DNA from: Paramecium pentaurelia
Taxonomy: Eukaryota; Ciliophora; Oligohymenophorea; Peniculida; Parameciidae
Reading direction: 5' to 3'
Assembly: GCA_905183005.1 (NCBI GenBank)
Contig: CAJJDO010000164.1
Coordinates: 163,242-227,241, forward strand
DNA length: 64,000 nt
Made by a program: the position numbers and the translations under genes. Below the pieces are notes generated by a model. It was not told the DNA's origin, ran no database searches, and was given only the letters and a program-made list of their open reading frames with translations. Of this stretch, positions 1-12,633 are shown piece after piece (positions within the stretch are counted from its first letter, which is position 1; every line of letters starts with the position of its first letter).

Positions 1-278
1 AAAATAGAAAAAAGATACATAGATATTAGGTTTAAGGCATATTTAATATAACTTTTGTTACTGGAAAAAAGAGTTAGTATTTAAAAGATAATATAGAAGA
101 TAGTTTAGTAATAGGTTTATGAGAATTAGATGATTAGATCAATTATTAAATTAATTTAATGTATTCTATGATGCCATTATCCTTATCCATTCTCAATTAT
201 AGTTTAAATCAACTCTATTATAAAAACTCATTAAAAGTAGCTAAAAATTTAAATTTATTCAAATCCTTTATTAATAAA
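1..278. other. AT-rich stretch, no gene seen
   Basis: I see no convincing coding frame here when TGA is the only stop. It runs up to the first small HTH gene and may hold its promoter, but I recognise no defined element. Confidence 0.5.
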
Positions 279-632
279 ATGAAATAAAATTCCCAATAAA
301 CTAGAACCTATTAAAAAGTTTCAAACATTAAAAAAAAGACTCTTATGAATATGGTATTCCTTTTGGGATTTAAAATAAAACATGTAATTTCTACTCTCTA
401 TCCATATCGTTAGGCAGCCAAGCAATTAAATATTAAATATGCGGCAGCCAAAACTATCATAGTATGTCATAGAAACAATGTTATAAAACAAAAACTAGAG
501 TTTAAATCCTCTTCAGAATGCAAGATTGTTTCTATAAATTCAAAAAAGTGCAAGATTACTATAATAACAAGGGTTGGAGGAGATGCAGTCTCTTAGATCT
601 CATTTGAATATTCCTAGAAATAAGGAGCATGA
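279..632 (+). CDS. Small helix-turn-helix protein, family copy 1
   Basis: Two exons joined across a 30-nt intron (384-413) give 107 aa ending at TGA 630-632, with TAA/TAG read as Gln. The motif AAKQLNIKYAAAKTII resembles the recognition part of a homeodomain-like HTH of the kind found in transposases and in many short protist proteins. The N-terminal segment (TYQKVSNIKKK) and the position of the intron, just before AAK, match three other genes in this window (4774-5117, 12026-12381, 38432-38778). The C-terminal third is cysteine- and lysine-containing and poorly conserved. It sits alone in AT-rich DNA with no partner gene. DNA binding is inferred from the HTH only; no catalytic domain is present. 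The ATG is the first in frame. Confidence 0.72.
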
Positions 633-2048
633 GATACATATAATAAATATTATATATTACTATCCTGTAGCGTAAGAGCAATTCAAAGGAAATTTCTTCA
701 ACATGTCAGAGTATGATAAATAAATCAAAGAAAAAATTTGATAAATCTCATGCATAATTGAGAATATCATTCTTGTTAAGCTTTAAATGATTTAAAACTT
801 AAGTATTACCCATACACACAAGTAATGAAAAATGTATTCATTAAATATATTGCTTATATTACTATTTTTTAAAAATATTATTCAATAAATGAAATTTAAT
901 TTCTTTTACACAAAAGAAGACTTTAAAAATAAAAGCAATAAAGAAATGTGAATATTAAAGTAGATGATGTTTTCTTATACCTCAACAGAATTCTATCTTA
1001 ATAAATCATTCATAATTTATCAGTAATATTTACTAAATTTTTATTTATAATATTAATCACTCAAACTTGATTATAATGTCTGATGTTATGAGAATTCTCA
1101 ATTCATCCAATGTAAAATAGACTATACTTTAATATAATTAATTGAAAATATACTTACTCATTAGTTATAAATTTATAAAAATTTATACAAATCTAATACC
1201 TCTAATTATATATTAATAATTTATGTAATGTTTATGAAAAAGATTCTTAAACATATTTTAGATCAAATTAGAGAATTAGTAATTATTCTTCCAATAATTT
1301 ACATAATTATTTAATTATTTGTTATCAAAAATTTATATAATTAATTTATTTAATATTTAATCAATATTTTATAGTTCAATCTTTGCAACACAAATTATAT
1401 TGTTGTTTTATTTATGTAATAATAAAATAGTAAAAATAAGACACAATTAAAGATAAAATTAAATCATAAATCAAATAAATATAATATGAATTTTAGATAA
1501 TTAATAAGGGAGAATATCAACTTAAAATAATAGAATTACTACATTCATTGTTATATTAAGTTATTATTAAATAATTATTAATTTATTATTAACATATTTT
1601 AAATCTTGATTTAATTAATGATTGTAAAAGTAATAAAAAATAAAAAACATTCTAAAATTTGATTAATATCTAGAACAATAATTAAATAAATTTTATTAAA
1701 GTATTCTCTTTTTTACATTTCCTAAATATTTTCTTTTATTTATTAATAACTTTCACTATTTAATCCAATTTTTATGTGTATCAATATCAAGTAATTAAAT
1801 TTGATTTATATTATTGTTATCAAAACTTTATTTTATATAGTAATTGATAATATTATATTATACATTACTCTTTGATTTACAATAAAATAACAGAATTATA
1901 GAATAAGATTTCAATTCAATTGATCTAATTATCTTATTAGATGGATTGATACTCTTACTTTATTTATATTTAGTTGACTTTGTATTCTGATTTTATAGAT
2001 GATAATGAGATATTCAAAATTCAAATTGATAAAATAATATAATTAAAA
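633..2048. other. Gene-poor AT-rich interval
   Basis: About 1.4 kb of extremely AT-rich sequence with short homopolymers and no frame resembling a protein on either strand. It is unusually long for intergenic DNA beside the compact genes found further right. Confidence 0.5.
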
Positions 2049-3118
2049 ATGGTTCATTTCAATCCTGGATCCATCTATTATTTTGATTTAGACTTGCCTG
2101 TAGAACAAAGATACTCATCACTTTTTCCAAAATATGCCCCTTTAATTAGAAAATACTGTAAAATTTGGTTGGAAACAAATAATCCTTCTTAGGAACATCT
2201 AAATGATCTAAAAGTATTAAACTTTAAATGACTATTAGCAACTATTTGAGAATCATCCAGATAAGGAAATGCTTGAATTTGTTAAATATTTGGCTAAAGA
2301 ATGTGGAATTGATGAGAGGTAATGATACAATATTATAAGGTAAGCATAATTTTGTACATACAATTTATGTATGATTTTGGATTTGATGATTCTTTATCAA
2401 TGGGATGCACAAGTATATTGATTAATCAGGAGAAACCATATATTGTGAGGAATCTAGATTGGGATTTCAATGATGTCATAAGGGCTTTAACAATAAATGC
2501 TATTTATATTAAAAATAAATAAATAGTATCCATTCATTTAGCAATAGTATCTTAATTATTGATTCCTCACACTATGTAATGAAGTAGTAATAATAAATTA
2601 GTAAGAACCAATCATTTGCTATCAGTTTAAATTTCTTGTGGCCTCAATATAAAGTGGAATAATAATGGTAAAGTGTTCTATAAAATGTCAATATACCTAG
2701 TATCGGAAGATTGATTTATCGATTATCAGTTTCTAATTATAAATATGAAGATTTGACAAATGTGCTAAAAGATATACTAGTATAGCATCATGGTTTATTG
2801 AATATTGTTGGAAACAAAAAAAATTAATGTGCAATATTTTATATTAATGATTGGTTTAACACAAAAAAATATCAATTTTGTTAGGAAATCTAAAATAATG
2901 AAGATTATCTTGTATCTACAAATGGAGATTATTTTTAATTTAGTATTGAGAGATATAAAGCTGCTTAATAAAACTTAAAAAAATAATAAGATTTTAGTAA
3001 TCCTATAAAAATTGTAGAGAATGTTGCTTTTCAGTATCCTAATTATAATGAAACAACCATTTTAACAACAATCTTAGATTGCCAGTTAAAGTTACCATTT
3101 GATGTTTATATTAAATGA
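2049..3118 (+). CDS. Acid-ceramidase/NAAA-like amidase (Ntn hydrolase)
   Basis: Four exons (introns 2214-2238, 2319-2344, 2576-2601) encode 330 aa; the spliced length is divisible by three. The segment GCTSILINQ followed by VRNLDWDF matches the family of acid ceramidase and N-acylethanolamine-hydrolyzing acid amidase, in which the Cys of the CTS motif becomes the N-terminal nucleophile after self-cleavage. Here that Cys is residue 103, a little earlier than in the animal enzymes. Family members cleave fatty-acid amides in lysosomes, so a role in lipid-amide turnover is inferred. I see no strong signal peptide at the chosen ATG, so the true start could be upstream, although upstream DNA is very AT-rich. 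It stands alone between gene-poor stretches. Confidence 0.8.
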
Positions 3119-4773
3119 ATTATAATTATAATAATATAAAAGTTAATTCTAATATATATATATATTTAAAGATAGATTACTTATCTAATTAAAGAAGACA
3201 TATTATAATTTGTAAAGAATAAGAAATCTCTATTAGAATTCAATCCATATCTAATTAAAATGAAATTAAAAGGAAGTAGAAAGATCATTAGAAAATAATA
3301 ATTCATTAACCAATTATTTATATAGAAGTGTGAATTGCATTATGGATTATATATATGTACATCATGATCATTTATGCTTAATATTGTTAATAACAATCAT
3401 AAATTCAAATATATGAATAAATCACTATTTATATATGTTTGTAAAGATATTTGAAAGAAGAAATCATTATAATAATTCTTTTTGACTTTACTTGAATTGT
3501 TGCATATAATTGAAAATTAATTAATACTATTTTTGAGAAATAAATTCGATTTACTAATATATATTAACTGAATAATAATTAAATTTATTTAATTATAAAA
3601 TTATTCAGAAGAATGATAGGATTAATAGTAATTTGATTTTTAATAATCATAAAAATTAGTTGATTAAAAATAATCAAAAAGAATATCTAATTATTAGTTT
3701 TAATCCCTAAAAATTATAGAATATGTAGATAAAAATAATAATGAGTATTTAAAGTTATTCAGTATAAAATTATATTCAAATAATTTGACCGATGATTATT
3801 GAAATAAAAAATAGCAAATAATATTAGCAAGGACGAAATAAAATAGAAAAGGGAAAAATAAAATAGAATTGATTAATTGATCTTAATTAAGAAATTCATA
3901 ACTATTGAATATGAATTTCAATATATATTTGCTTTAAATTTGTCAATTTAAATTATTGATACAAATAAAGTTGAAAATGTAGTTGAAGATTTCATAATTT
4001 AAACTACATTTTCAATTTTAGTATTTCTTTGTAGTTCCATTTATCTCCAAATATACATTTATATAAAATACTTAATTATTAATTAAAAATTTTCTAATTT
4101 ATTATAATTAATAATTCAAATATTATTGATAGCAACTTTACACAATAAAATAAAGCTTTAAAAGTAAGAAATATATACCAAGACATCAATAATTGCTCTA
4201 AAGTAAGAATATTTAGTACTAATTAATCATACATGAATAAAGATAAAACAATTATGTAACAATATAAGGTTAATTGTTTAGAATTATTAATTTTATTTTG
4301 TACAGATTTAATATAAGTTCTATATCATAAATTATTCAAAGAAAATGACTCATCTTTTTAAAATCAAAAATAATGAAAAATAAATTAGATGAATTCATTC
4401 AACATTAATAATAAAATATTAAATTATTCATTTATAATTAAAAGAATTAGACTTTTAAACTTTCATTTCATTTCCAATATGTCAAGTTAATCTAGGATTT
4501 TAATAATTAATCAGATTAAGAGTAAATAATCAAAATATTTATCTAGCACCATCAATCAGTCAAATCATAATAAAATAGATTGCTTAATTTTCCTATTATG
4601 GTATAAATTAAATTATTTCTACATATCAAATTAACAGATAGATTTAAATTGATTTTTGTAATAAATTCTTCTTTTTTATATTATTTATATAAATAAATTA
4701 TGTATTAGAAATAAAAAATAAGATTCTATAACAATAAAATTCATTGTTTATATGTAAATATAAAATCTTGAAA
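3119..4773. other. Gene-poor AT-rich interval
   Basis: About 1.65 kb without a recognisable gene. There is a short TA microsatellite near 3153-3166. Open frames exist because only TGA stops translation, but their composition does not look coding. Confidence 0.45.
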
Positions 4774-5117
4774 TCATGGATCCTTGGATTTAAAATAACA
4801 ATTTAATAATCCTCCCTTACTGCATACAACCTTTACTAGTGATTTAGATAATCCAATTAATTTGTACTGGCATCTCTTTGATTCGGGAAGACAGGAAGTT
4901 TTTTTTTGAATAATATTCTTTCTGTATCTAAAAATTATATTCTTAGCAGTAGCATAGTTGATGGTGAGATGAAGTGAGGCCTATAATAAAAATTAATAAA
5001 AACCTATTTAATTTTCCAATCCTTTTAAAACACTAATTCAATTAATAGCTTTTTCTTTTCTAAAGGCACTTTCTTATAGGGACGTAACTTAAAAGTGCAT
5101 TATTCACTTTAATTCAT
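4774..5117 (-). CDS. Small helix-turn-helix protein, family copy 2
   Basis: On the minus strand an ATG at 5117 opens a 106-aa protein with one 23-nt intron (4981-5003) and TGA at 4774-4776; the length is in frame. The N-terminal part (RPYKKVPLEKKKLL) and the HTH (LTINYATAKNIIFRYR) align with copies 1, 3 and 4, and the intron lies at the same site, just before the residues matching AAK. The second helix start is altered (ASLHL in place of AAKxL). It is surrounded by kilobases of non-coding DNA. A DNA-binding role is inferred from the HTH alone. Confidence 0.72.
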
Positions 5118-7143
5118 TAAAGATTTCCTAATTTAAATATAATTAAAATTATTAGAAAATGTTTGGCTTATGTTAATTTATAAATTAAGATTTTATTTTA
5201 ATTATTTTTACTTTTGATTAATATCTAATAATTTAGATATATATAAATGTTTTTCTTTGCTAAAGGATATATTAAATTTCTTATTTGGATTAAAGTATTA
5301 ATAAGTAATTTTAAAGAAAGTAATACAGTTAGTATAAAATACCCAAATAAATACCTCCTCTCTTGATAATCTTTATTATACATTAAACTAATATTTGCAT
5401 CAATATCCTATTAAAATTCAAACTTAACTCAATTTTTGAAGTTAATAATAACTATAAAGCTTTTAGAATGTAATATGATTACTATAGAATAAATATATTC
5501 TTAAAATATTTAAACTTTAGTTTTATTACTTAATTTCAAAAATGAAAAAAAACAAATTAATTTAAGATTTACTCAAAATAGCAATTTAACTAAAAAAATA
5601 AAACTTTTTTGTTTTTCACCAAGATTTAAGTTCAAATTATAAAAACTAAATTTTATATTGAATTTTTATTAGCATCTCAAATTTAAAATATAGTATTTGA
5701 ATTAAATAAATCCTATTTGATAATTCTTTAGAATGTATTCTAATATTCTTAATAAATTATAAGTGATGTTAAAATTATAATTTATATAAATTATCATTTC
5801 TCTTGTTTTTAATAAAAACAAAGACATAGAATTAAAATTGACTTTTTAAATGAAAAATAAAACATTACCATTTGATTTATCATTCTTTTAATTTTGACAA
5901 TATTTTTAAATTCTCATATTTTGTTTTGAATTAAGAATAAAGCATACCAAAAATATTATATTTAATTTTTATACACATATAGTTATATACTCCGTTCAAC
6001 TATTAATATATAAATATAATGTAAGAGATTAGATAAAAAGATTATAGCTCACATTTAATATAATTAAACTTAGAAATTAATTTCATATTCAAATTTAATT
6101 CACAATGAATTGAGAAATTGTGATGAAAATTTATAATTAATTTTATTCACAAAGAATATCGAGAAACATACTGACAATCATTATAAAACTTTACATTAAA
6201 TAAAAATAATAATCTAGATAGATGGATTAAACATTAGAGTGATATATGTTTTATATTTTAGAGGGAAATTAAATTATATATAAGAAGGAATGCGAAGAGA
6301 GATAGTTTAGAAAATGGAAAGCTTAAAATTTAATGCATAACAGCCTTTCTTTTGATTAAAAAAAATAATTTCTATGTGATAGTATTAACATTGTTTGCAT
6401 ACAATTTGTTTGAGGTTATATAATATTTATTTTGAAAAAACTATATTGATTTAATTTCTGATTGCATGTATAAAGTTTATGGGAAGATAGTTTAAGAAGA
6501 TAAATTTTATAATAACAATATTATAATCTTCTATATGGATGTTTATATTATTGATTCTTTGATTTTCTCTGAATTTTCTTTTAAGGAACTAGATCAATAT
6601 CGATAATTAAATAACATATTTTTTCAGCAATGTAAATCTAAAGTAATTAATAATTTTTGACTAGAAGAAGGAATATAATTTCAACATATGTCAATTATTA
6701 TTAATGTTTCTAAATTAAAAATAAGGTAAGCCTAATATAAAGCTCTATATTATGAAGGTAGAAAAATGATTTTGTAAATGATGTTTTTGAGAATGTTTAA
6801 AATTGGTTAGGGAATGGAGAAGATTTTAGAGTAAATTATTGAAATATGGGGTTGAAGTTTTAATTTAACATAAATAATTTTAGTTTGATTTTAATTTTGA
6901 ATCTAATAATGCTATTTTTTGATATTAATATTATATATTTGATTTTATATTAATAGTTATTAACAATCATAAGTTAATGTATTATAACACCATAAGGTTT
7001 TCAAGTTACATCATAATAGATATGGATTGCATCTAATTAGGATGTGTAAAATAGAAATTAAAGATTTGGAATTTAGTTTGTCATTTTGTAGTATTAAATG
7101 TGATTTTGAGTCTTGATTTTATGTAATATTTAAAAAAATAGAT
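5118..7143. other. Gene-poor interval with a possible decayed gene near 6.4-6.9 kb
   Basis: Mostly AT-rich DNA. Between about 6430 and 6880 on the plus strand there are frames that look protein-like (for example CMYKVYGKIVQEDKFY, then NVQNWLGNGEDFRVNY further on) but they lie in different frames with TGA stops between, and I could not join them with credible introns. This may be a gene remnant; I do not recognise the family. Confidence 0.35.
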
Positions 7144-8146
7144 ATGATTACTTCTGAGATTAGTGCTGCATCCAACTAAATAAAAAGTAGAGCTGATATA
7201 GAAGGCATTTATGAGGTTTATTCTAATTTATTAACAAAAAAGTGTAAATATGTTTGGACTGCTGAAGATGTTGAGAAATTGAACGAACAGTACGATTGTC
7301 AAATGGGTAACTGGAAATTGATAAGTAAATATTTAAATGGACCAAATCCATTAGAGTGTATGATGAAATGGCAATCATTGCATCCAGATAATGTAATATT
7401 TTAATAATATTTAAGCCACTTTCGAGACAATTGTGGTCCTAAGAGGAGGATGAATAATTAAAGGAATTAGTGTAGAAGTATGGAAAAAAATGGAGTAAGA
7501 TATGTACAGTTATGAATTGGAGAACTGGAAAATAAGTTCGAGAACGATATCTAAATTAACTATAAGGACATATAAATAATGAGAAATGGACTGAAGAGGA
7601 GGATAAAATAATTTTAAAACTATATAAAAGGTTTGGAACCAAGTGGAGCTATATCTCGACTTTTTTAAAAGGTCGTCCTGTAATATCCTATACTTATTAT
7701 TTAGGAAAATATGGTAAAGAATAGATTTTATGCCAATTTAAAAAGAAGGTATCAATCAGATCTTGAAGAATCTGATGATGATGAATAATAGATAGATTCT
7801 TAAGATTCATTAAATATTACAAAATATAAAAAGAAAAAAAAAAATAAATAATATAAATTTATTAATAGCTCTATTAAGATAAAGAAATCCTAATTAAAAA
7901 CAGTGAAATCAGATATATATGAAAGAATGACTCGATCTAAGGAAAAGAAAGAGCCAGAGATTAATGTGAAATAGGAAAATATAGATATGGATGAAAAAAA
8001 GAATAAAGTAATTTAATAAGAATTAATAAAAGAAGAATAAATAGGAGTTGAAAATTAATAGAATTCTCAAGAATTATTATACTAATAATATGAGTATTAA
8101 TATTAGGCTTTCTAAAAGTTTTTATTAGAATATGGATAGCTTAACA

Positions 8147-8242
<96 letters not shown>

Positions 8243-8469
8243 TTATTTTAAATCAATTTAATACTTAATAATTATGTCCAAGATGTTTAGGAAATTAAAA
8301 CACTATGGGATAGTTGTATACATTAGCAGATATTAATAATTTATTTAAAATGTTTTAATATCAAATGATTATTCAATGTTAACCTAAATTAGAGATGACT
8401 AGTGATGTCAACATGATGTAAAATCAAAGTTAACCAAATAAGCAATATAACAACTTTATATTGCAGTGA
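7144..8469 (+). CDS. MYB-type DNA-binding protein with long polyglutamine tract
   Basis: Three exons (23- and 25-nt introns) encode 425 aa. Three tryptophan-spaced MYB/SANT repeats follow one another: WTAEDVEKLNEQY, WSQEEDEQLKELV and WTEEEDKIILKLY, each followed by a second W and, in repeats 2 and 3, a basic recognition helix (GKQVRERYLNQL, ENMVKNRFYANL). The repeat 2/3 arrangement is that of c-Myb-like transcription factors. After the MYB region come an acidic stretch, a Lys-rich stretch (KYKKKKKNKQYK) and a glutamine run of 31 TAA codons (8149-8241), then a C-terminal region with CPRC. It is convergent with the next gene, 84 nt away. Nuclear, sequence-specific DNA binding is inferred from the family. 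Confidence 0.85.
8149..8241 (+). repeat. (TAA)31 run encoding polyglutamine
   Basis: An uninterrupted triplet repeat of 93 nt. In the ciliate code TAA is Gln, so this microsatellite reads as 31 consecutive glutamines inside the MYB gene. In any standard-code reading it is a block of stop codons. Confidence 0.95.
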
Positions 8470-8553
8470 CATTTGGTTTTTGAAACTCAAAAAGCCAATG
8501 AAAATGTTAAACATAATATTAATCAAATAATTTAGTTAAAACATAATACAATA

Positions 8554-11500
8554 TCATTCTTATTTGCCTTCCTTCATATCATATGTCTGCATAAGTTTAA
8601 TTTGAGGAACTGGAAATTATGTAAGTTTGGCTGCTTTTTCTTCATCTGTCATTCCTTAAATAGAAGCTTAAACTGAAGCAATATTTTATTATCTCCATTT
8701 AGTATATTGTTTCTACATTTCATTATATTCAATCAAAGCAGCAGATAGATATCTAATATTATTTTCATTTAAGATAATTGTTTTTTTATTGTTTGGATTC
8801 CTGAACTCTATTTTTCTCTCATAAATCATTCTCTTATCCTTATCAATATTTTAGTTTTTTGTTTATTCTTCACAAATTATCAAATCCTTAAATGAACCTT
8901 CAATTTTTAGTTTTTACTCTAATTTCAATTTCATTCTTTGAACCAACGGTAATTCTTGATATAAAGATTTAGTGACAAATTTGGCTTTGGCTGTCTCAAT
9001 GTTCATCATAAATCTGGAATATTTCAAATAGATGTAGTCACTCTAACTAAAAATAATTAATGAATTACCATCAATTAAGTTTCCTCTTTTCTATTTTCAT
9101 AATAACTTTGTAATCTTTTAGGTTTAGTAATTTGAAAGTATTGTTTATCAAATTAATTTTCATCAATGATTTGAATTTTATTATTTCTATGTAAATGATA
9201 TATACGATAAATGAGTAGACTTATATATACACTTCTAACAGTTTTAGACCAATGCAAAAATAATTGATAACATTAAGCTTCAAATAGAAAGTCTACAATA
9301 GCTTTTTTGAATTCCAATGGGAATATTAAATAGTTATTATAGATTAAATGTAAACTTTTGGCAATTACAAAGGCATTCTCACTTTGTGTAACTGCAATTC
9401 TTAATCCATTTAAAAAGAAAGGGTAATCAAAATTGGTTGGAATAGTTTAACAGTGTTGTATACATAAACTAATTAAATCCATAACTTGAACAACTCTATC
9501 ACTTGAATAAATGCTATTAATCGATATAAATAATTACTTAGTTTTATTATACAATATCATAATAATGACATTTAAAGGTCCTCCATTAGTAACAACTTAA
9601 GTAATTGCACTAATCATGGCATCTGGATATGATTCCCTTATTTTTAATTCACATAAAAGTGCTTTCAAAATCTTTCTATATCCAGGTATATCTTTCCAAG
9701 GGATGATGTCTTTTTAGAATTTTTATTAGATATGTAAACATAAAGCTTAAACAAAGAAAAAGAAGGTTGTATTTCTTTTCGTAATAATCCTACGCCATTC
9801 TTCATCTGAATTCATTGTTATGGCATTGATATTTAAATTAGAGGGCAAATAATTATAAAAGTAACTTTACCAATCAAATAAAACTGTGACTTGTTCAGTT
9901 CTAAAATTTTCTGGATCATCTAATTAATAATCAGTACCACGCCATTCTGATAATTCAGGATCATTAGGATTTTAAAGAGCATTAACAAAAGCTTCTCTAA
10001 ATTCTGGAACTTTAAAAAATGAACTAGCCAAGAATTTTTCAACGAATGCTTTTTCTTTAGGAGACATATCTTTTAAACATATCTTTTATAAAGCAATATT
10101 TAATGTATTGTATAAGAATTATTAAAAATGACAACAGATTTAATTCTTAAACTTTAATTGTTTTTTGTTTAATTATTTACAATCATCAAAATATCCCATT
10201 GAACCTAAACTTAATTCACCTCTAGTGCATACAATTTATAAAATTTCATAATAAATTTCTCTAATATTCCCTTCAATTTTATCAACAAAATTAAATAGAT
10301 TCTCTGCAATTTTAATAAAGATCTCTTATCCTTTCATCAAATCATCATAACTTTTGTAATAAAATTGACTTAATTGTGAATCCTTATCACTTTTACTAAC
10401 AGCTATTAATAATTATTAAGCAGTATTCTATAATTCAGTCATCAATTATTATTTTTAAGATACTTGATTATTAGATGATAATTTAAACATTACTTAACTT
10501 AATTTCTCAAATTAATTTACTACTTCACTAATTTCCTTTATACTTTAATTAGCTAAAATACCTGTTCCAATAGTACATCCCTTCTCTGTTCTTAATCCAA
10601 TCATCTATTATTTCATATGTACAGGTATTTTAATTGTAAAGTCTGATTACATTTATCCAATCTTATTCCCTCTTAACCATAATCCTTTTGTTATATTACA
10701 TCTATGAATACTATAATCATCCAATTATTCCTCTTGATTTTTTAACAAATAATTCAATGCTATATTAGATTCAGCAAATATGATTTGATCTATTGCTTCT
10801 AAATGATAATTTAAAGATTTAACTGATTTTCTAGTTGGTGAATGATCCTCTATTGATTTATTAATACTCCAAATACAAACTTATAATGAGGAACTTGAAA
10901 TCTCATTTATTGGCAATTCTACAATCAATTTAGGCATATCTGTATTCAACCATTGTATTCGAAATAATTCATCTTAGATACTATTGTAGGATGCATTCCT
11001 GCCTCTAATATAAGCAGGATTATTAAATTTCTCTGAATTTTCTGATAAGAATTGCATTTTGCGAGTCACTAACTTTAAATTGAATACATATTATTTTTCT
11101 TATATGCATGTATTCATTGTACATATGATTTCTTAAGGATTTATCTCTAGTTAAAGAATTTATGCCATAATCATATTAAATGATATTCTTCCTTTTCCTA
11201 TTTGATAATCAAAAAATTGAGGGCCTTAAATAATGTCATACAAGGTAATTTTCAATTAAGCCAATTCTTTATCATCTTCATAGAGAAAGAATACTAAATA
11301 TTTTTCTTTCAATTATATTTCATTTGCTTCTAATTACAATGTTATTTTTCTCTTCCACTATCATTATAAGTAAGCAATCTTACACCATGTTTTCCTTCCA
11401 AATCAAAATGTTTTGGAGTATCACATTTGTAATATCCACCGATATCAATTTTAAGATGACATGATCTTGATGGATGACTCAATCTAATATTAAATAACTC

Positions 11501-11593
11501 ACTATTGAATTTCATAGTTCCGATTCCAAATTTTTTGGCATTTGATTTCTAAGGTGATTTGTTCTGTTAAATTTAACTTGTACAATGACCCAT
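8554..11593 (-). CDS. Large DUF1765-like protein with N-myristoylation-type start
   Basis: Four exons (introns of 26, 24 and 32 nt) give 985 aa, in frame throughout. The protein starts MGHCTSQIQQ: Gly2, Cys4 and Ser6 form the pattern of N-myristoylated and palmitoylated membrane-anchored proteins. The first 200 residues contain a beta-rich region (for example LKIDIGGYYKCDTP, LKITLYDIIQGPQ) that could be a C2-like fold. The C-terminal half has segments such as PWKDIPGYRKILKALL, NGGPLNVIIMILYNKTN and LFLHWSKTVRSVY, which I associate with the uncharacterised eukaryotic family DUF1765 (UPF0592). That assignment is from memory and moderate. No enzymatic motif is visible. The stop faces the MYB gene; the start faces 430 nt of sequence before HTH copy 4. 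Membrane attachment at the cytoplasmic face is the best-supported functional statement. Confidence 0.7.
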
Positions 11594-12025
11594 CAAAATT
11601 AATATGTAATTTAATAATGTTATATAAAGATAGAACAACAAGTAGTATTTTTTTGTTTCTTACATATCAACTTAAAAACTTCTGTTTACATCAATTGAGA
11701 TAACTTTTAATTACAATAAATTTTTATAAACATTTAATTATAGAATTTATTACATTGAATTCAGTTTATTATTTTGAGATTTATGGTCAAATGCATGATT
11801 CATCTCTTAACCCGATATACTAGTTTATAGCAAAACCTAATTATAAATGAGTAACATGTGAATTTTCAAGTTTATAATATATATTTATACAAATAAATTT
11901 CTGTCCAATAACACTGTAAAATAATTTACAAATTATTAGACATTCTTCTATTCAGAGTGACAACAACTTATTTTTCTTCCCAAAGAAAATTACCATAATT
12001 ATCAATCATTTATAACATAATATAT

Positions 12026-12381
12026 TCATTGCTTAGTTACTTCCATTTTAAGGAAGTGAATATTTCTCGAATTAACTTCTTATCCAGCTATCTTTGATAC
12101 AATCGAATATGAAATAGCACTTTTTATTGAAGCATACGAACATCGTTTTGCTGATTTGCAAATCTTTTATTGCTTTATTACATTCTATTTGTAATATATG
12201 ATTATGGATTTTGCAGTTGCGTACTTAATCTACAATCTCTAAGCAGCCTTATTTCAAATATAGAAATTCATACATTTTTGATATTCAGACCTTAAATTAA
12301 GACTAATTCGGCTAAAAGTTTTTTGGTTTATGAAGAACTCTTGATGTATGATCTTTTACTCCTTTTGTAAACATAATTCAT
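12026..12381 (-). CDS. Small helix-turn-helix protein, family copy 4
   Basis: Minus-strand gene of two exons (intron 12248-12273, 26 nt) encoding 109 aa. The HTH motif AAQRLQIKYATAKSIIIYY and the preceding KKLLAELVLIQGLNIKN align with the three other copies, with the intron exactly before AAQ. Its C-terminal region (YSIVSKIAGQEV) resembles that of copy 3 (FSLISKLAGEII), which suggests the whole protein, not just the HTH, is homologous. The start ATG at 12381 gives an N-terminus rich in Lys/Arg/Ser. The frame is open a little further upstream, so the start is the least certain point. Confidence 0.72.
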
Positions 12382-12633
12382 TTGCTATTGAAAAAAATCT
12401 TGAAAAAATAAATACAAGAGCATTTAAGAAATTTGATTTACAATTTACAATTAATATAAAATGTCTGTATCTTGGAAAAGTCATAGAAATACTACAAACT
12501 TATTCAGACAATTTTAAAGAGACATCTATTTTAAATTGATATTTAGACTGAACATGAAAATTCTTAAAAATTCTAATTAAAGTTAATAAATATATACACA
12601 AATTCTTTAGTATTATTATTATTAAAATAGAAA

